From a virus, in IMG/VR virus record IMGVR_UViG_3300048597_000077, positions 1-26,953 of that record: DNA of 26,953 nucleotides; one strand, given 5' to 3'. This document shows, in pieces, positions 1-5,767 of the stretch. The notes beneath the pieces are model-generated. The model ran no database searches. It saw only the letters and a program-made list of their open reading frames with translations, and was not told the origin of the DNA. Numbering within the stretch: position 1 is the first letter of the stretch; the number at the start of each line of letters is the position of its first letter. Both the position numbers and the translations under genes were made by a program.

Positions 1-2
1 AC

Positions 3-266
3 GCCGACGACGTGTGGTTCCTGCACCGCGAGGACTACTACCAGCGCGACAAGCCCAAGACCGGGCTGGTGGAACTGATCATCGCCAAGGCCAGAAACGC
101 CCAGGCCGGCGGCACGCTGAACTTCAAAAACCGATTCGACCAGATGCGCCTGGACCCTTGGGAGGGCGACCTGCCGGCGCCGCCGAGCGACGACACGCCG
201 AAGCCGCGCGCCCGGACGGGTGGCTGGTCCAGGGGAAGCAAGGGTTACCAAGGGAGGGACGACTGA
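3..266 (+). CDS. Replicative DNA helicase, DnaB-type, C-terminal end (partial)
   Basis: The reading frame is open from the window edge to TGA at 264-266 and gives about 87 residues. The sequence WFLHREDYYQRD followed by GLVELIIAKARNAQAGG and FKNRFDQMRL matches the last part of the RecA-like domain of DnaB helicases, where the arginine-finger hairpin and the typical I-I-A-K-x-R-N-G-P-x-G segment lie. DnaB-type helicases unwind DNA at the replication fork; in temperate phages such a gene usually closes the replication block. A proline- and arginine-rich tail of about 30 residues follows the conserved part. The gene is cut by the window, so the N-terminal domain and Walker motifs cannot be seen. 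Its stop overlaps the next start (TGATG). Confidence 0.82.
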   Translation, partial: ADDVWFLHREDYYQRDKPKTGLVELIIAKARNAQAGGTLNFKNRFDQMRLDPWEGDLPAPPSDDTPKPRARTGGWSRGSKGYQGRDD

Positions 267-508
267 TGGAGAACGACCAACACATCCCCGGCAGGTTTAT
301 CGTGTTGGATCGCCTTATCTGCCGGGCGAAGTTCCCGCCTCCTGAGCCTTGCCCGAAGCCGGCCACGTTCTACCTGAGCCCCTACTGGGTCGAGGTGGTC
401 AGCTACTCGCCCAAAGCCCGCATCGTGCGCTTCCGGCGGGTCCACGAGTGCGGCACCCTGCGGCGGATGTCCCGGCTGCGCTTCGAGCGCCAGGCCCGGC
501 CGGCATGA
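266..508 (+). CDS. Small phage protein of unknown function
   Basis: An 80-residue protein whose ATG overlaps the helicase stop and whose TGA overlaps the RusA start, so it is tightly held in the operon. It is basic and contains a central YLSPYWVEVVSYSP segment rich in beta-forming residues, then an arginine-rich end. I recognise no family. The overlaps on both sides and the lack of a better frame are the main reasons to call it real. Similar small proteins are common between replication and recombination genes of lambdoid phages; a role in replication or recombination would be guesswork. Confidence 0.6.
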   Translation: MENDQHIPGRFIVLDRLICRAKFPPPEPCPKPATFYLSPYWVEVVSYSPKARIVRFRRVHECGTLRRMSRLRFERQARPA

Positions 509-891
509 AGCAGCCCACCGTGCCCGTCCATGCCCTGGTGCTGCCCTGGCCCGACCGCCGGCTGCACCCCAACTCGCGCCCGCACTGGGGCGCCAAGAGC
601 AAGGCCACCAAGGCCGCGCGCCACAACGCCCACCTCTGCGCCCTCGAGGCCGGTTGGCACCTGCACAAGCTGCCCGAGGGCCGCCTGCACCTCTGGATCG
701 ACTTCTACCCACCCGACCGCCGCGCCCGCGACGACGACGGACTGCTCAGCTCCATGAAGGCGGCCCGGGACGGCATCGCCGACGCCCTGAAGGTGAACGA
801 CAGCCGGTTCGTGAGCCACCCCTACCTCAAAGACGAGACCCATCCGGGCGGCCGGGTGGAGATCCGCATCACCGGAGCCCCCGAGCAGTGA
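505..891 (+). CDS. rusA: RusA-family Holliday junction resolvase
   Basis: A 128-residue protein, close to the usual RusA length of about 120. RusA is a small dimeric, metal-dependent endonuclease that cuts Holliday junctions; phages use it to resolve branched DNA before packaging. Visible family marks are the N-terminal P-x-P-D-R-R-L-H-P-N-x-R segment, the acidic cluster at residues 76-78 within RARDDDGL, the following helix SSMKAARDGIADAL, and D99 in KVNDSRF; RusA enzymes use three aspartates in this part of the fold. Start is the ATG at 505, overlapping the upstream TGA. It sits between a helicase end and a Q-like gene, the place of the recombination genes in lambdoid phages. Confidence 0.88.
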   Translation: MKQPTVPVHALVLPWPDRRLHPNSRPHWGAKSKATKAARHNAHLCALEAGWHLHKLPEGRLHLWIDFYPPDRRARDDDGLLSSMKAARDGIADALKVNDSRFVSHPYLKDETHPGGRVEIRITGAPEQ

Positions 892-1361
892 ACGACCACC
901 CGACGATGGACTACGTGCGCCAAGCCGAGCACGACCGCCTTCAGGCGCAGATGGACGCCTTTCTGGCCAAGGGCGGCCAGATCCAGCGCCTGCCCATGGG
1001 GCAGATCACCGACGACGCCAGCGCCCCGCGCACCGTGCTGCCCGGCACCCCGCCGGCCGTCGAGAAACCGCCGCACATCAACCGCCCCAAGGCTGGCCTG
1101 CAGCCCGCCAAGCCCCGCCCGTCGCGCGCCAAGCCCAAGGAAGGCCCCAAGGGCCCGCAGGTGCTGGGGGACAAGGTCAAGGCCACCCTGGCGGCGCTGG
1201 CGGCGGGATGCCTGTCGGCCAAGGAGGTGGCCGCCTACACCGGCGAGAAACGCGGCGCCGAGGCCACCCGGCTCTGGGAGCTGTCCCAGAAAGGGGTGCT
1301 GATCAAGCGCGGTGGCCGGTTCAGCACCACCTGGCACATCAAGGCGACCGCATGCCCCTGA
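888..1361 (+). CDS. Putative winged-helix DNA-binding phage protein
   Basis: A 157-residue protein read from GTG at 888, which overlaps the rusA stop as GTGA; a later ATG at 906 is the alternative start. Residues about 1-90 look mostly disordered, with a proline/lysine-rich linker. Residues about 95-155 look like a winged helix: a helix LGDKVKATLAALAAG, then LSAKEVAAYTG, a recognition-like helix EATRLWELSQKGVLIKR and a short hairpin GGRFSTTWHI. This predicts DNA binding but not a target. Its position between rusA and the Q-like gene suggests a recombination, replication or regulatory accessory role. I cannot name a family. Confidence 0.6.
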   Translation: MNDHPTMDYVRQAEHDRLQAQMDAFLAKGGQIQRLPMGQITDDASAPRTVLPGTPPAVEKPPHINRPKAGLQPAKPRPSRAKPKEGPKGPQVLGDKVKATLAALAAGCLSAKEVAAYTGEKRGAEATRLWELSQKGVLIKRGGRFSTTWHIKATACP

Positions 1362-1597
1362 TCGGAGACCTCACCCGTCCCGAGAACGCCTGCGAACTCC
1401 AGCAGCGCCGACGCATCGCCGCCCGCATCGCCCAGGCCGGCGGGTGCGCGCTCTGCGTCCACCGCGACCCCACCGTGATGGTCTGGGGCCGCTCGGTGTG
1501 TAGCACCACCGCCGCCCGGGCCTATCCGCTCTGCCTGAAGGACGGCCGCGCGCCAGCCTTTGAACTCGACCACGAACAGCTGAAGGGGACCCCATGA
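1352..1597 (+). CDS. Small cysteine-containing phage protein, possible zinc binder
   Basis: An 81-residue protein starting at the ATG at 1352, ten bases inside the end of the previous gene, and ending four bases into the next one. It has CALC, then VCS and PLC further on, so four cysteines within about 35 residues could hold a zinc ion. The end is acidic (FELDHEQLKG). The overlaps at both ends argue that it is translated. No family is recognised; small zinc-ribbon proteins are common in this part of lambdoid genomes. Confidence 0.6.
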   Translation: MPLIGDLTRPENACELQQRRRIAARIAQAGGCALCVHRDPTVMVWGRSVCSTTAARAYPLCLKDGRAPAFELDHEQLKGTP

Positions 1598-2031
1598 CCA
1601 CCATCGATATGTTCGGCATATTCGTGCGCGATCGCCTCGAAGCTTGGGGCAGGGAGTTCGCCCTGCACCGGGATTGCGAGTACCTCGGGCACCAATCCAA
1701 GAACATGCTCCAGGTGCTGATCGACCACCGAGGGGAAATGCCCCCGCGCCCGACGGGCTTCAAGCCGCTGGAGTTCAACCCGGTCACCCTGCAGATCGAG
1801 GACCTGGTCGCGGAGATCGCGCGCCGGGACGTGCACCGGGCCTGCTGCATGCGGGCCTACTACTGCGGAAGGGGCCGCAAGGGCGTCGAGCGGCTCGAGG
1901 TAGCCCAGACCCTGATTCAAGGCGCCACGGGCCAGCGGTTCCTGATCGGCAAGCGGCACTATTTCACCCAGGTGGAGCTGGGCACGTCGGAGGTGCGCGG
2001 GTTCCTCGCCGGCCTTGCACAAGCCGCTTGA
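1594..2031 (+). CDS. Putative late antiterminator, Q-like
   Basis: A 145-residue protein. Its pattern fits the short Q-type antitermination proteins of the DLP12/QuuD kind: an N-terminal R-D-R-L-E-A-W-G helix, a middle with prolines, and a C-terminal helical part with D-L-V-A-E-I, RACCMRAYYC, RHYFTQVELG and VRGFLAGL, resembling the sigma-like helix-turn-helix end of that family. Q proteins bind the late promoter region and modify paused RNA polymerase so that it ignores terminators. Context supports this strongly: it is the last gene before a promoter-terminator pair (2028-2119) that precedes accessory, packaging and structural genes. Family assignment from pattern alone is uncertain; a different late regulator is possible. 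Confidence 0.6.
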   Translation: MTTIDMFGIFVRDRLEAWGREFALHRDCEYLGHQSKNMLQVLIDHRGEMPPRPTGFKPLEFNPVTLQIEDLVAEIARRDVHRACCMRAYYCGRGRKGVERLEVAQTLIQGATGQRFLIGKRHYFTQVELGTSEVRGFLAGLAQAA

Positions 2032-2056
2032 CAGTGCGCAACCAATCCTGTCGGAT
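2028..2056 (+). promoter_or_regulatory. Candidate late promoter (pR'-like)
   Basis: A perfect TTGACA at 2028-2033 overlaps the last codons of the Q-like gene; 17 bases later lies TCGGAT (2051-2056), an imperfect -10. In lambda the Q-responsive promoter also lies just behind Q, with the Q site between -35 and -10. Transcription would begin near 2063 and run directly into the terminator at 2083-2119. Confidence 0.55.
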
Positions 2057-2082
2057 TAGGGCACGCTGCGAAAAGTATCCCC

Positions 2083-2119
2083 AACGCCCTGGCCTAACCC
2101 GCCGGGGCGTTTTCGTTTT
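2083..2119 (+). terminator. Intrinsic terminator downstream of the late promoter (tR'-like)
   Basis: AACGCCC (2083-2089) pairs exactly with GGGCGTT (2105-2111), and TTTT-CG-TTTT follows. It would stop unmodified polymerase after about 55 nucleotides, giving a short leader RNA unless antitermination occurs. Confidence 0.75.
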
Positions 2120-2131
2120 GGGCCGCGCGTG

Positions 2132-2341
2132 ATGCGCCGCCAGCGGGCACGGGCTGGAAAACGCCGGCCGTCCTTCAAGGGCTGGGAGCGCCCGGCCGCC
2201 CGCTACAACTTGGCGCGCCTCCTGCGCGCAGGGTCCACGCCGGACGAGCACCCCCGGCCCCATCTGTCCCCGGCCCCACCCGGTCGGGCGTTGCCCAACG
2301 ATTGCCGGAAGCCCGCGGGTCGGGGGCAGACCTTCCACTGA
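2132..2341 (+). CDS. Small arginine-rich protein, doubtful
   Basis: A possible 69-residue product from the ATG at 2132 (GTG at 2129 is also in frame), ending directly before the next frame. It is very basic (RRQRARAGKRRP at the start) and proline-rich at the end. No family is recognised, and composition alone could arise by chance in such GC-rich DNA. Its support is position: it fills the gap between the late terminator and the next gene without overlap. It could equally be an untranslated leader. Confidence 0.35.
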   Translation: MRRQRARAGKRRPSFKGWERPAARYNLARLLRAGSTPDEHPRPHLSPAPPGRALPNDCRKPAGRGQTFH

Positions 2342-2356
2342 GTGCCTGGCTTACCC

Positions 2357-2698
2357 ATGACAGCATCGCTCTCGACCGACGCCAAGGCCCGGAAGGCCGC
2401 GCCGCTGGCCGAGGGCCTGCTCTGGTACTTCCCCAACGCCCTGGCGGCGGTGGCGGCCGTGAGCAAGGTGGGCAACGACCAGCACAACCCGGGCCAGCCC
2501 ATGCACCACGCCCGGGGCAAGAGTTCCGACCACGCCGACTGCATGCTGCGCCACCTGGTGGACGCCGGCACGGTGGACACGGACGGGCAAAGGCATAGCG
2601 CCAAGGTGGCCTGGCGCGCGCTCGCGCTGCTGCAGGAGGAACTCGAACGCGAGGAAGGGGCGCCCCTGCCCCGGAACGCGAAACCGGCAGGCACCTGA
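2357..2698 (+). CDS. dATP/dGTP diphosphohydrolase-like protein (DUF5664 type)
   Basis: A 113-residue, mostly helical protein from the ATG at 2357; GTG at 2342 would add five residues. The order A-P-L-A-E-G-L-L-W-Y-F-P-N-A-L, then a V-x-x-V-S-K-V-G-N-x-Q-H-N-P-G-Q turn, then DHADCMLRHLVDAG and a final helix A-K-V-A-W-R-A-L-A-L-L matches the all-alpha phage family called DUF5664 or dATP/dGTP diphosphohydrolase N-terminal domain. Family members are thought to act on purine deoxynucleotides; activity here is inferred from the family name. The conserved histidines and aspartates (HNPGQ, HAD, RH) could bind metal. No PurZ or other marker of modified-base DNA is visible in this window. The TGA overlaps the next ATG. 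Confidence 0.65.
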   Translation: MTASLSTDAKARKAAPLAEGLLWYFPNALAAVAAVSKVGNDQHNPGQPMHHARGKSSDHADCMLRHLVDAGTVDTDGQRHSAKVAWRALALLQEELEREEGAPLPRNAKPAGT

Positions 2699-3840
2699 TG
2701 GCCTACCCCCGGAGCTACACCGACGAGCAGCTGATCGCCGCGGTGAAGGAGGGCAAGACGGTCAGGGCAGCGGCCAGGCTCCTGGGCGTGAATCAGGCCG
2801 GCGTTGGCCGGCGGCTGGTCCAGATGCGCGCGCGGGGCTGGTCCCCGGAGCACGACTGGACCAACACGGTGCCCGAGGGCTACCGGATCAAGGGAGTCTC
2901 GACGCTCTACGGCGACGACGGCGCCAAGAAGCTGCAATGGGTCAAGTCTCAGGTGGACCCCGAGGCCATGCGGGCGGCGATCGACGCCGCGCTCAAGGTC
3001 ATGGGCGAGTCCATCCCGCGCGCCAAGCCGGTGAAGGCACCGGCGCACTGCGTCGAGCACCTGCTGAGCTGCTACGTGATCACCGACTACCACCTGGGCA
3101 TGCTTAGCTGGCACGAGGAAACGGGCGCCGATTGGGACACGGCTATCGCCGAGGATCTGCTGGTCGCCTGGTTCGAGTCGGCCATCGCCAAGGCGGAACC
3201 CGCCAAGCGCGCCGTGCTGGCGCAGCTGGGGGACTTCCTGCACTGGGACGGCCTGGACGCGGTAACGCCGGCCTCCAAGCACCTGCTGGACGCCGACACC
3301 CGGTTCCAGAAGCTGGTGCGGGTGGGCATCCGGGCACTGCGCCGGGTGATCGCCATGCTCCTGGCCAAGCACGACCACGTTCACCTGGTCATGGCCGAGG
3401 GAAACCACGATCCCGCCAGCTCGATCTGGCTGCGGGAGTGGTTCGCGGTCCTGTACGAGAACGAGCCCCGGATCACGGTGGATCTGTCGCCGGACCCGTA
3501 CTACTGCGTCGAGCACGGCCAGACGGCCCTGTTTTTCCACCACGGCCACAAGCGCAAGCCCGGCAACGTGGACGCGGTGTTCGTGGCCAAGTTCCGCGAG
3601 GTGTTCGGGCGGACCAAATTCGCATATGCCCACATGGGGCACATGCACCACATCGATCAGCGCGAGACCAACCTGATGGTGGTCGAGCAGCACCGGACCC
3701 TGGCCGCCCCAGACGCCTACGCATCGCGGGGCGGCTGGATCAGCGGCCGGGATGCTCAGGTGATCACTTACCACGTGAAGCGGGGCGAGGTCAGCCGCGC
3801 GCGCGTGAGCTACGACATGCTGCAGGACGCCGCGGCATGA
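2698..3840 (+). CDS. Metallophosphoesterase with N-terminal helix-turn-helix
   Basis: A 380-residue protein. Residues 8-45 form a homeodomain-like helix-turn-helix (DEQLIAAVKEGKTVRAAARLLG, then a recognition-like helix). Residues about 118-375 carry the calcineurin-like phosphoesterase motifs in order: D130-x-H132 (TDYHLG), GDF 178-180, GNHD 235-238, HHGH 281-284 and GHMHH 314-318. These ligands normally hold two metal ions that hydrolyse phosphomono- or diesters. The family is seen in tailed phages near the terminase, but its substrate is not known to me; nucleic acid is suggested by the fused helix-turn-helix. It overlaps both neighbours by ATGA and so is probably expressed with them from the late promoter. 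Confidence 0.85.
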   Translation: MAYPRSYTDEQLIAAVKEGKTVRAAARLLGVNQAGVGRRLVQMRARGWSPEHDWTNTVPEGYRIKGVSTLYGDDGAKKLQWVKSQVDPEAMRAAIDAALKVMGESIPRAKPVKAPAHCVEHLLSCYVITDYHLGMLSWHEETGADWDTAIAEDLLVAWFESAIAKAEPAKRAVLAQLGDFLHWDGLDAVTPASKHLLDADTRFQKLVRVGIRALRRVIAMLLAKHDHVHLVMAEGNHDPASSIWLREWFAVLYENEPRITVDLSPDPYYCVEHGQTALFFHHGHKRKPGNVDAVFVAKFREVFGRTKFAYAHMGHMHHIDQRETNLMVVEQHRTLAAPDAYASRGGWISGRDAQVITYHVKRGEVSRARVSYDMLQDAAA

Positions 3841-4271
3841 CCACCATCGCCTGGAAAAACGGCGTCATAGCAGCAGACCGGCAGCTGGCCGGCTGGCAGA
3901 TGGTGAACAAGCTGTTCCGGCTCAAGGACGGCTCGGTGGTCGGCGGCGCCGGCTACTTCGACGACGTGCACGAGATCGCGCGCTGGCTGGACGCTGGCGC
4001 CAAGGAAGCCACCCGGCCGCCGCTCACCGAGGGCCCGGACAACACCAGCGACGTGATCGTGGCCACGCCCGACGGCAAGGCCTACTGGCTCACCTGGCCA
4101 TGGCTCAGGCGGGTGGAGGTGCTGGACGGGTGCATCGCGGTCGGGTCCGGTGCAAAGGCTGCCCTGGGCGCCATGTACGCGGGCGCAAGTGCCAAGCGGG
4201 CGGTGGAGATCGCCTGCCGGCTGGATGAATCAACTGGGAAGGGCGTGAATGTGATCAGGGTCAAGAAGTGA
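3837..4271 (+). CDS. HslV/proteasome-beta-like Ntn hydrolase
   Basis: A 144-residue protein that begins MTTIAW. Removing Met would leave an N-terminal threonine, as in HslV and proteasome beta subunits, whose first Thr is the nucleophile. D14 in AADRQ and K25 in VNKLFRL fall where HslV has its Asp and Lys active-site residues, and G-G-A-G-Y follows in place of the HslV G-x-x-G stretch. The end (GSGAKAALGAMYAGASAKRAVEIACRLD) matches the helical C-terminal half of the fold. HslV needs the unfoldase HslU; no ATPase is seen here, so it would be a lone protease-like hydrolase, might use the host unfoldase, or may act on something else. It overlaps the phosphoesterase and the next small gene. Confidence 0.78.
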   Translation: MTTIAWKNGVIAADRQLAGWQMVNKLFRLKDGSVVGGAGYFDDVHEIARWLDAGAKEATRPPLTEGPDNTSDVIVATPDGKAYWLTWPWLRRVEVLDGCIAVGSGAKAALGAMYAGASAKRAVEIACRLDESTGKGVNVIRVKK

Positions 4272-4507
4272 GCACCGAGATCAACCCGATCCAATTCGGG
4301 CAGATGCTGGCCGAGCTCGCCGCCACGCGCGAGGAACTCGGCCGCACGCGCGTGCAGATCGACGCGCTCACCCGTCGCATCGCTGACATGGAAAGCCACT
4401 GGAGCCGCGGTCGGGCCTCACTGGCTGGCCTGGTGCTCGGGCTCGGGTTCGCCGTGCTGGGCCTCAAGCAGGCGCTGACCGCGCTTCTAGCGGTGTTGCG
4501 AGGGTGA
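4268..4507 (+). CDS. Small coiled-coil membrane protein
   Basis: A 79-residue protein starting at GTG 4268 (GTGA overlap). Residues about 10-45 form a heptad-like helix (MLAELAATREELGRTRVQID and on), followed by a hydrophobic segment at about 50-77 rich in Leu, Gly and Ala, ending with an arginine. This layout, a soluble coiled coil joined to one C-terminal membrane helix, resembles XhlA-type and other phage membrane proteins, but I do not recognise a close family. It lies far from the lysis cassette, so a lysis role is not obvious. The next gene also encodes a membrane peptide and the two may act as a pair. Confidence 0.6.
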   Translation: MSTEINPIQFGQMLAELAATREELGRTRVQIDALTRRIADMESHWSRGRASLAGLVLGLGFAVLGLKQALTALLAVLRG

Positions 4508-4623
4508 TCGCCCTGGTCTACATCGCTGCCTGGCTGGTGCTGAGCGCCGCGCTGAGTGCGTTCGCCATCATGGTCTGGCGCCTGATCGACTGGGCCTGGG
4601 AACTGGCGCGCCGCAATGCGTGA
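4504..4623 (+). CDS. Very short membrane protein (39 residues)
   Basis: Starts at GTG 4504 within a GTGA overlap and ends at TGA 4621-4623. Nearly the whole product is one hydrophobic helix (IALVYIAAWLVLSAALSAFA, then IMVWRLIDWAWELARRN) with Trp and Arg at the cytosolic-looking end. Overlaps on both sides and a clean membrane-helix pattern support it. Function is unknown; it may partner the preceding coiled-coil membrane protein. Confidence 0.5.
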   Translation: MIALVYIAAWLVLSAALSAFAIMVWRLIDWAWELARRNA

Positions 4624-4834
4624 CGACCAGGCCACCGCGCTGATCGCGGCCATCAACCGCAACACCGACGCCCAGCTGGCCCTGGCCGAGCAGGTGAGGG
4701 AACAAGGCAACGCCGTGCTGGCCTTGGCCGATGAGTGCACCAACCTGGTGGCACTGATGGTCGATGTGCCCCCGCAAGACGACGACGGCGCCGCGACCAC
4801 TGACCTGGCAGGCCGGGCGCTCAAGGGCCACTGA
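4616..4834 (+). CDS. Small acidic helical protein, unknown
   Basis: A 72-residue protein from the ATG at 4616, overlapping both neighbours. Residues about 4-48 look like one long helix (ATALIAAINRNTDAQLALAE and on), followed by an acidic, probably disordered tail (PPQDDDGAATTD). No family is recognised. The gene chain from 4268 to here keeps the same GTGA/ATGA spacing, which suggests a shared transcript. Confidence 0.5.
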   Translation: MRDDQATALIAAINRNTDAQLALAEQVREQGNAVLALADECTNLVALMVDVPPQDDDGAATTDLAGRALKGH

Positions 4835-5049
4835 TGTCCTGCAACTTCTGCGAGGAAACCCGGGCGCAGGCTTGGGCGCTGGCGCTCAGGACGCAGGCAT
4901 GGCTGGAAGGATACCGACGTGCCCAGACGCCCACCCACGCACAAGCCCAAGGGGTGGAAGCCGAGGCAGCCCTGGACCAAGCAGGGGCCAGCGAGGCAGC
5001 TCACGGGCAGGCCATGGCGCCGGCTCAGGGATCAGATCCTCAAGCGTGA
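4834..5049 (+). CDS. Short frame overlapping the HNH gene, doubtful
   Basis: A 71-residue frame whose ATG overlaps the previous TGA. Its first 28 residues (MSCNFCEETRAQAWALALRT and on) look protein-like, with a CxxxC-like cysteine pair, but the remainder lies in another frame of the HNH gene and is Ala/Gln-rich, as expected of a shadow. Either this is a small gene overlapping HNH by 131 bases or only the first part is leader sequence. Confidence 0.35.
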   Translation: MSCNFCEETRAQAWALALRTQAWLEGYRRAQTPTHAQAQGVEAEAALDQAGASEAAHGQAMAPAQGSDPQA

Positions 5050-5230
5050 CCATGGCCTCTGCCAGCCATGCAGCAGGGAAGGACGCCTGACCAGGGCGAC
5101 CGAGGTCGATCACATCATCCCGGTGTCGGGGTTCGGCAAGGACGACGAGGGCAACCTCGAGGCGATCTGCGGGCCTTGCCACAAGGAAAAGACGGCCGCC
5201 GAGGCCAAGGCTGGACTTCGGAGGGCCTAG
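4919..5230 (+). CDS. HNH endonuclease (terminase-associated)
   Basis: A 103-residue protein from GTG 4919. It has the zinc pairs C48-x2-C51 and C84-x2-C87, the core D64-H65 (EVDHIIP), N79 (NLEAICGPC) and H88, which together make the beta-beta-alpha-metal HNH site. HNH proteins directly upstream of terminase genes are known, in cos-packaging phages such as HK97, to work with terminase in cutting the cohesive-end site. That is the likely role here: the next gene is TerS, and a dyad-symmetric gap lies between them. A stand-alone homing endonuclease is less likely given this position. Confidence 0.85.
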   Translation: MPRRPPTHKPKGWKPRQPWTKQGPARQLTGRPWRRLRDQILKRDHGLCQPCSREGRLTRATEVDHIIPVSGFGKDDEGNLEAICGPCHKEKTAAEAKAGLRRA

Positions 5231-5338
5231 GCGGGGGAGGGGGTGTTCTATCTCTGCAACAATGAGCCCCGGACACCGTCTCCCCAGGGTTTTTTTCACA
5301 CAGTCAAGTTAGAGAAACCAGTTTTTTAGGACAATCCC
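5231..5338 (+). other. Candidate cos / packaging site region
   Basis: The 108-base gap between HNH and TerS starts with a G-rich run (5231-5243). An imperfect dyad joins 5234-5246 (GGGGAGGGGGTGT) to 5273-5285 (ACACCGTCTCCCC), 11 of 13 positions paired, around a centre near 5259. Seven T residues follow at 5290-5296. Cos sites of HNH-type phages lie in just this place. The same arms plus T run could instead act as a weak terminator. The TerS ribosome site TTAGGA ends at 5331. Confidence 0.45.
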
Positions 5339-5767
5339 ATGGCCGGACCCGGCAAGAAGCCCAGCCACCTGAAAGCGGTGGCCGGCACTGAGCGCAAGGA
5401 TCGCGCTGCGCCGCCGCCCGTGGACATTCCGGCCATAGAGTCGGTGCCGGATGCGCCCGACTGGCTACTCAACGCCCACGCGGTGAAGGAGTGGATGCGC
5501 CTGGCGCCGATCCTGACCGCCAACAAGCTGCTGACCGCGGGGGGCCTGAGCGCCCTGGGCCAGCTCTGCAACCTCCACGGCGAGATCGTTCGCCAGACCT
5601 CCGTCGGCATGATGCCGCCCGCGCACCTGTTCGCGCAGTACCGGGCCTTCGTGAACGACTTTGGCTTGACCCCGGTCGCCCAGGGAAAGGTTCGCCCGAG
5701 TGCCGAAAAGGAAACCCCCGGCGGCAAGTTCGCCGGCATCGGCAAGCGCCCGCCCGCGGGACGCTGA
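5339..5767 (+). CDS. Terminase small subunit, P27 family
   Basis: A 142-residue protein from the ATG at 5339, with TTAGGA seven bases upstream. The start MAGPGKKPSHLKAVAGTERK, then a helical core (DWLLNAHAVKEWMRLAPILT, LLTAGGLSALGQLCNLHGEI) and the SAEKETPGGKFAGIGKRP end are typical of P27-type small terminases (Terminase_4). The small subunit recognises the packaging site and hands DNA to the large subunit. The C-terminus overlaps the TerL start by 68 bases in another frame. Confidence 0.9.
   Translation: MAGPGKKPSHLKAVAGTERKDRAAPPPVDIPAIESVPDAPDWLLNAHAVKEWMRLAPILTANKLLTAGGLSALGQLCNLHGEIVRQTSVGMMPPAHLFAQYRAFVNDFGLTPVAQGKVRPSAEKETPGGKFAGIGKRPPAGR

Noticed and set aside
2203-3774. A minus-strand open frame of 523 codons opposite the phosphoesterase gene
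   Set aside because: The + strand encodes clear metallophosphoesterase motifs over the same region; the antisense product has no recognisable order.
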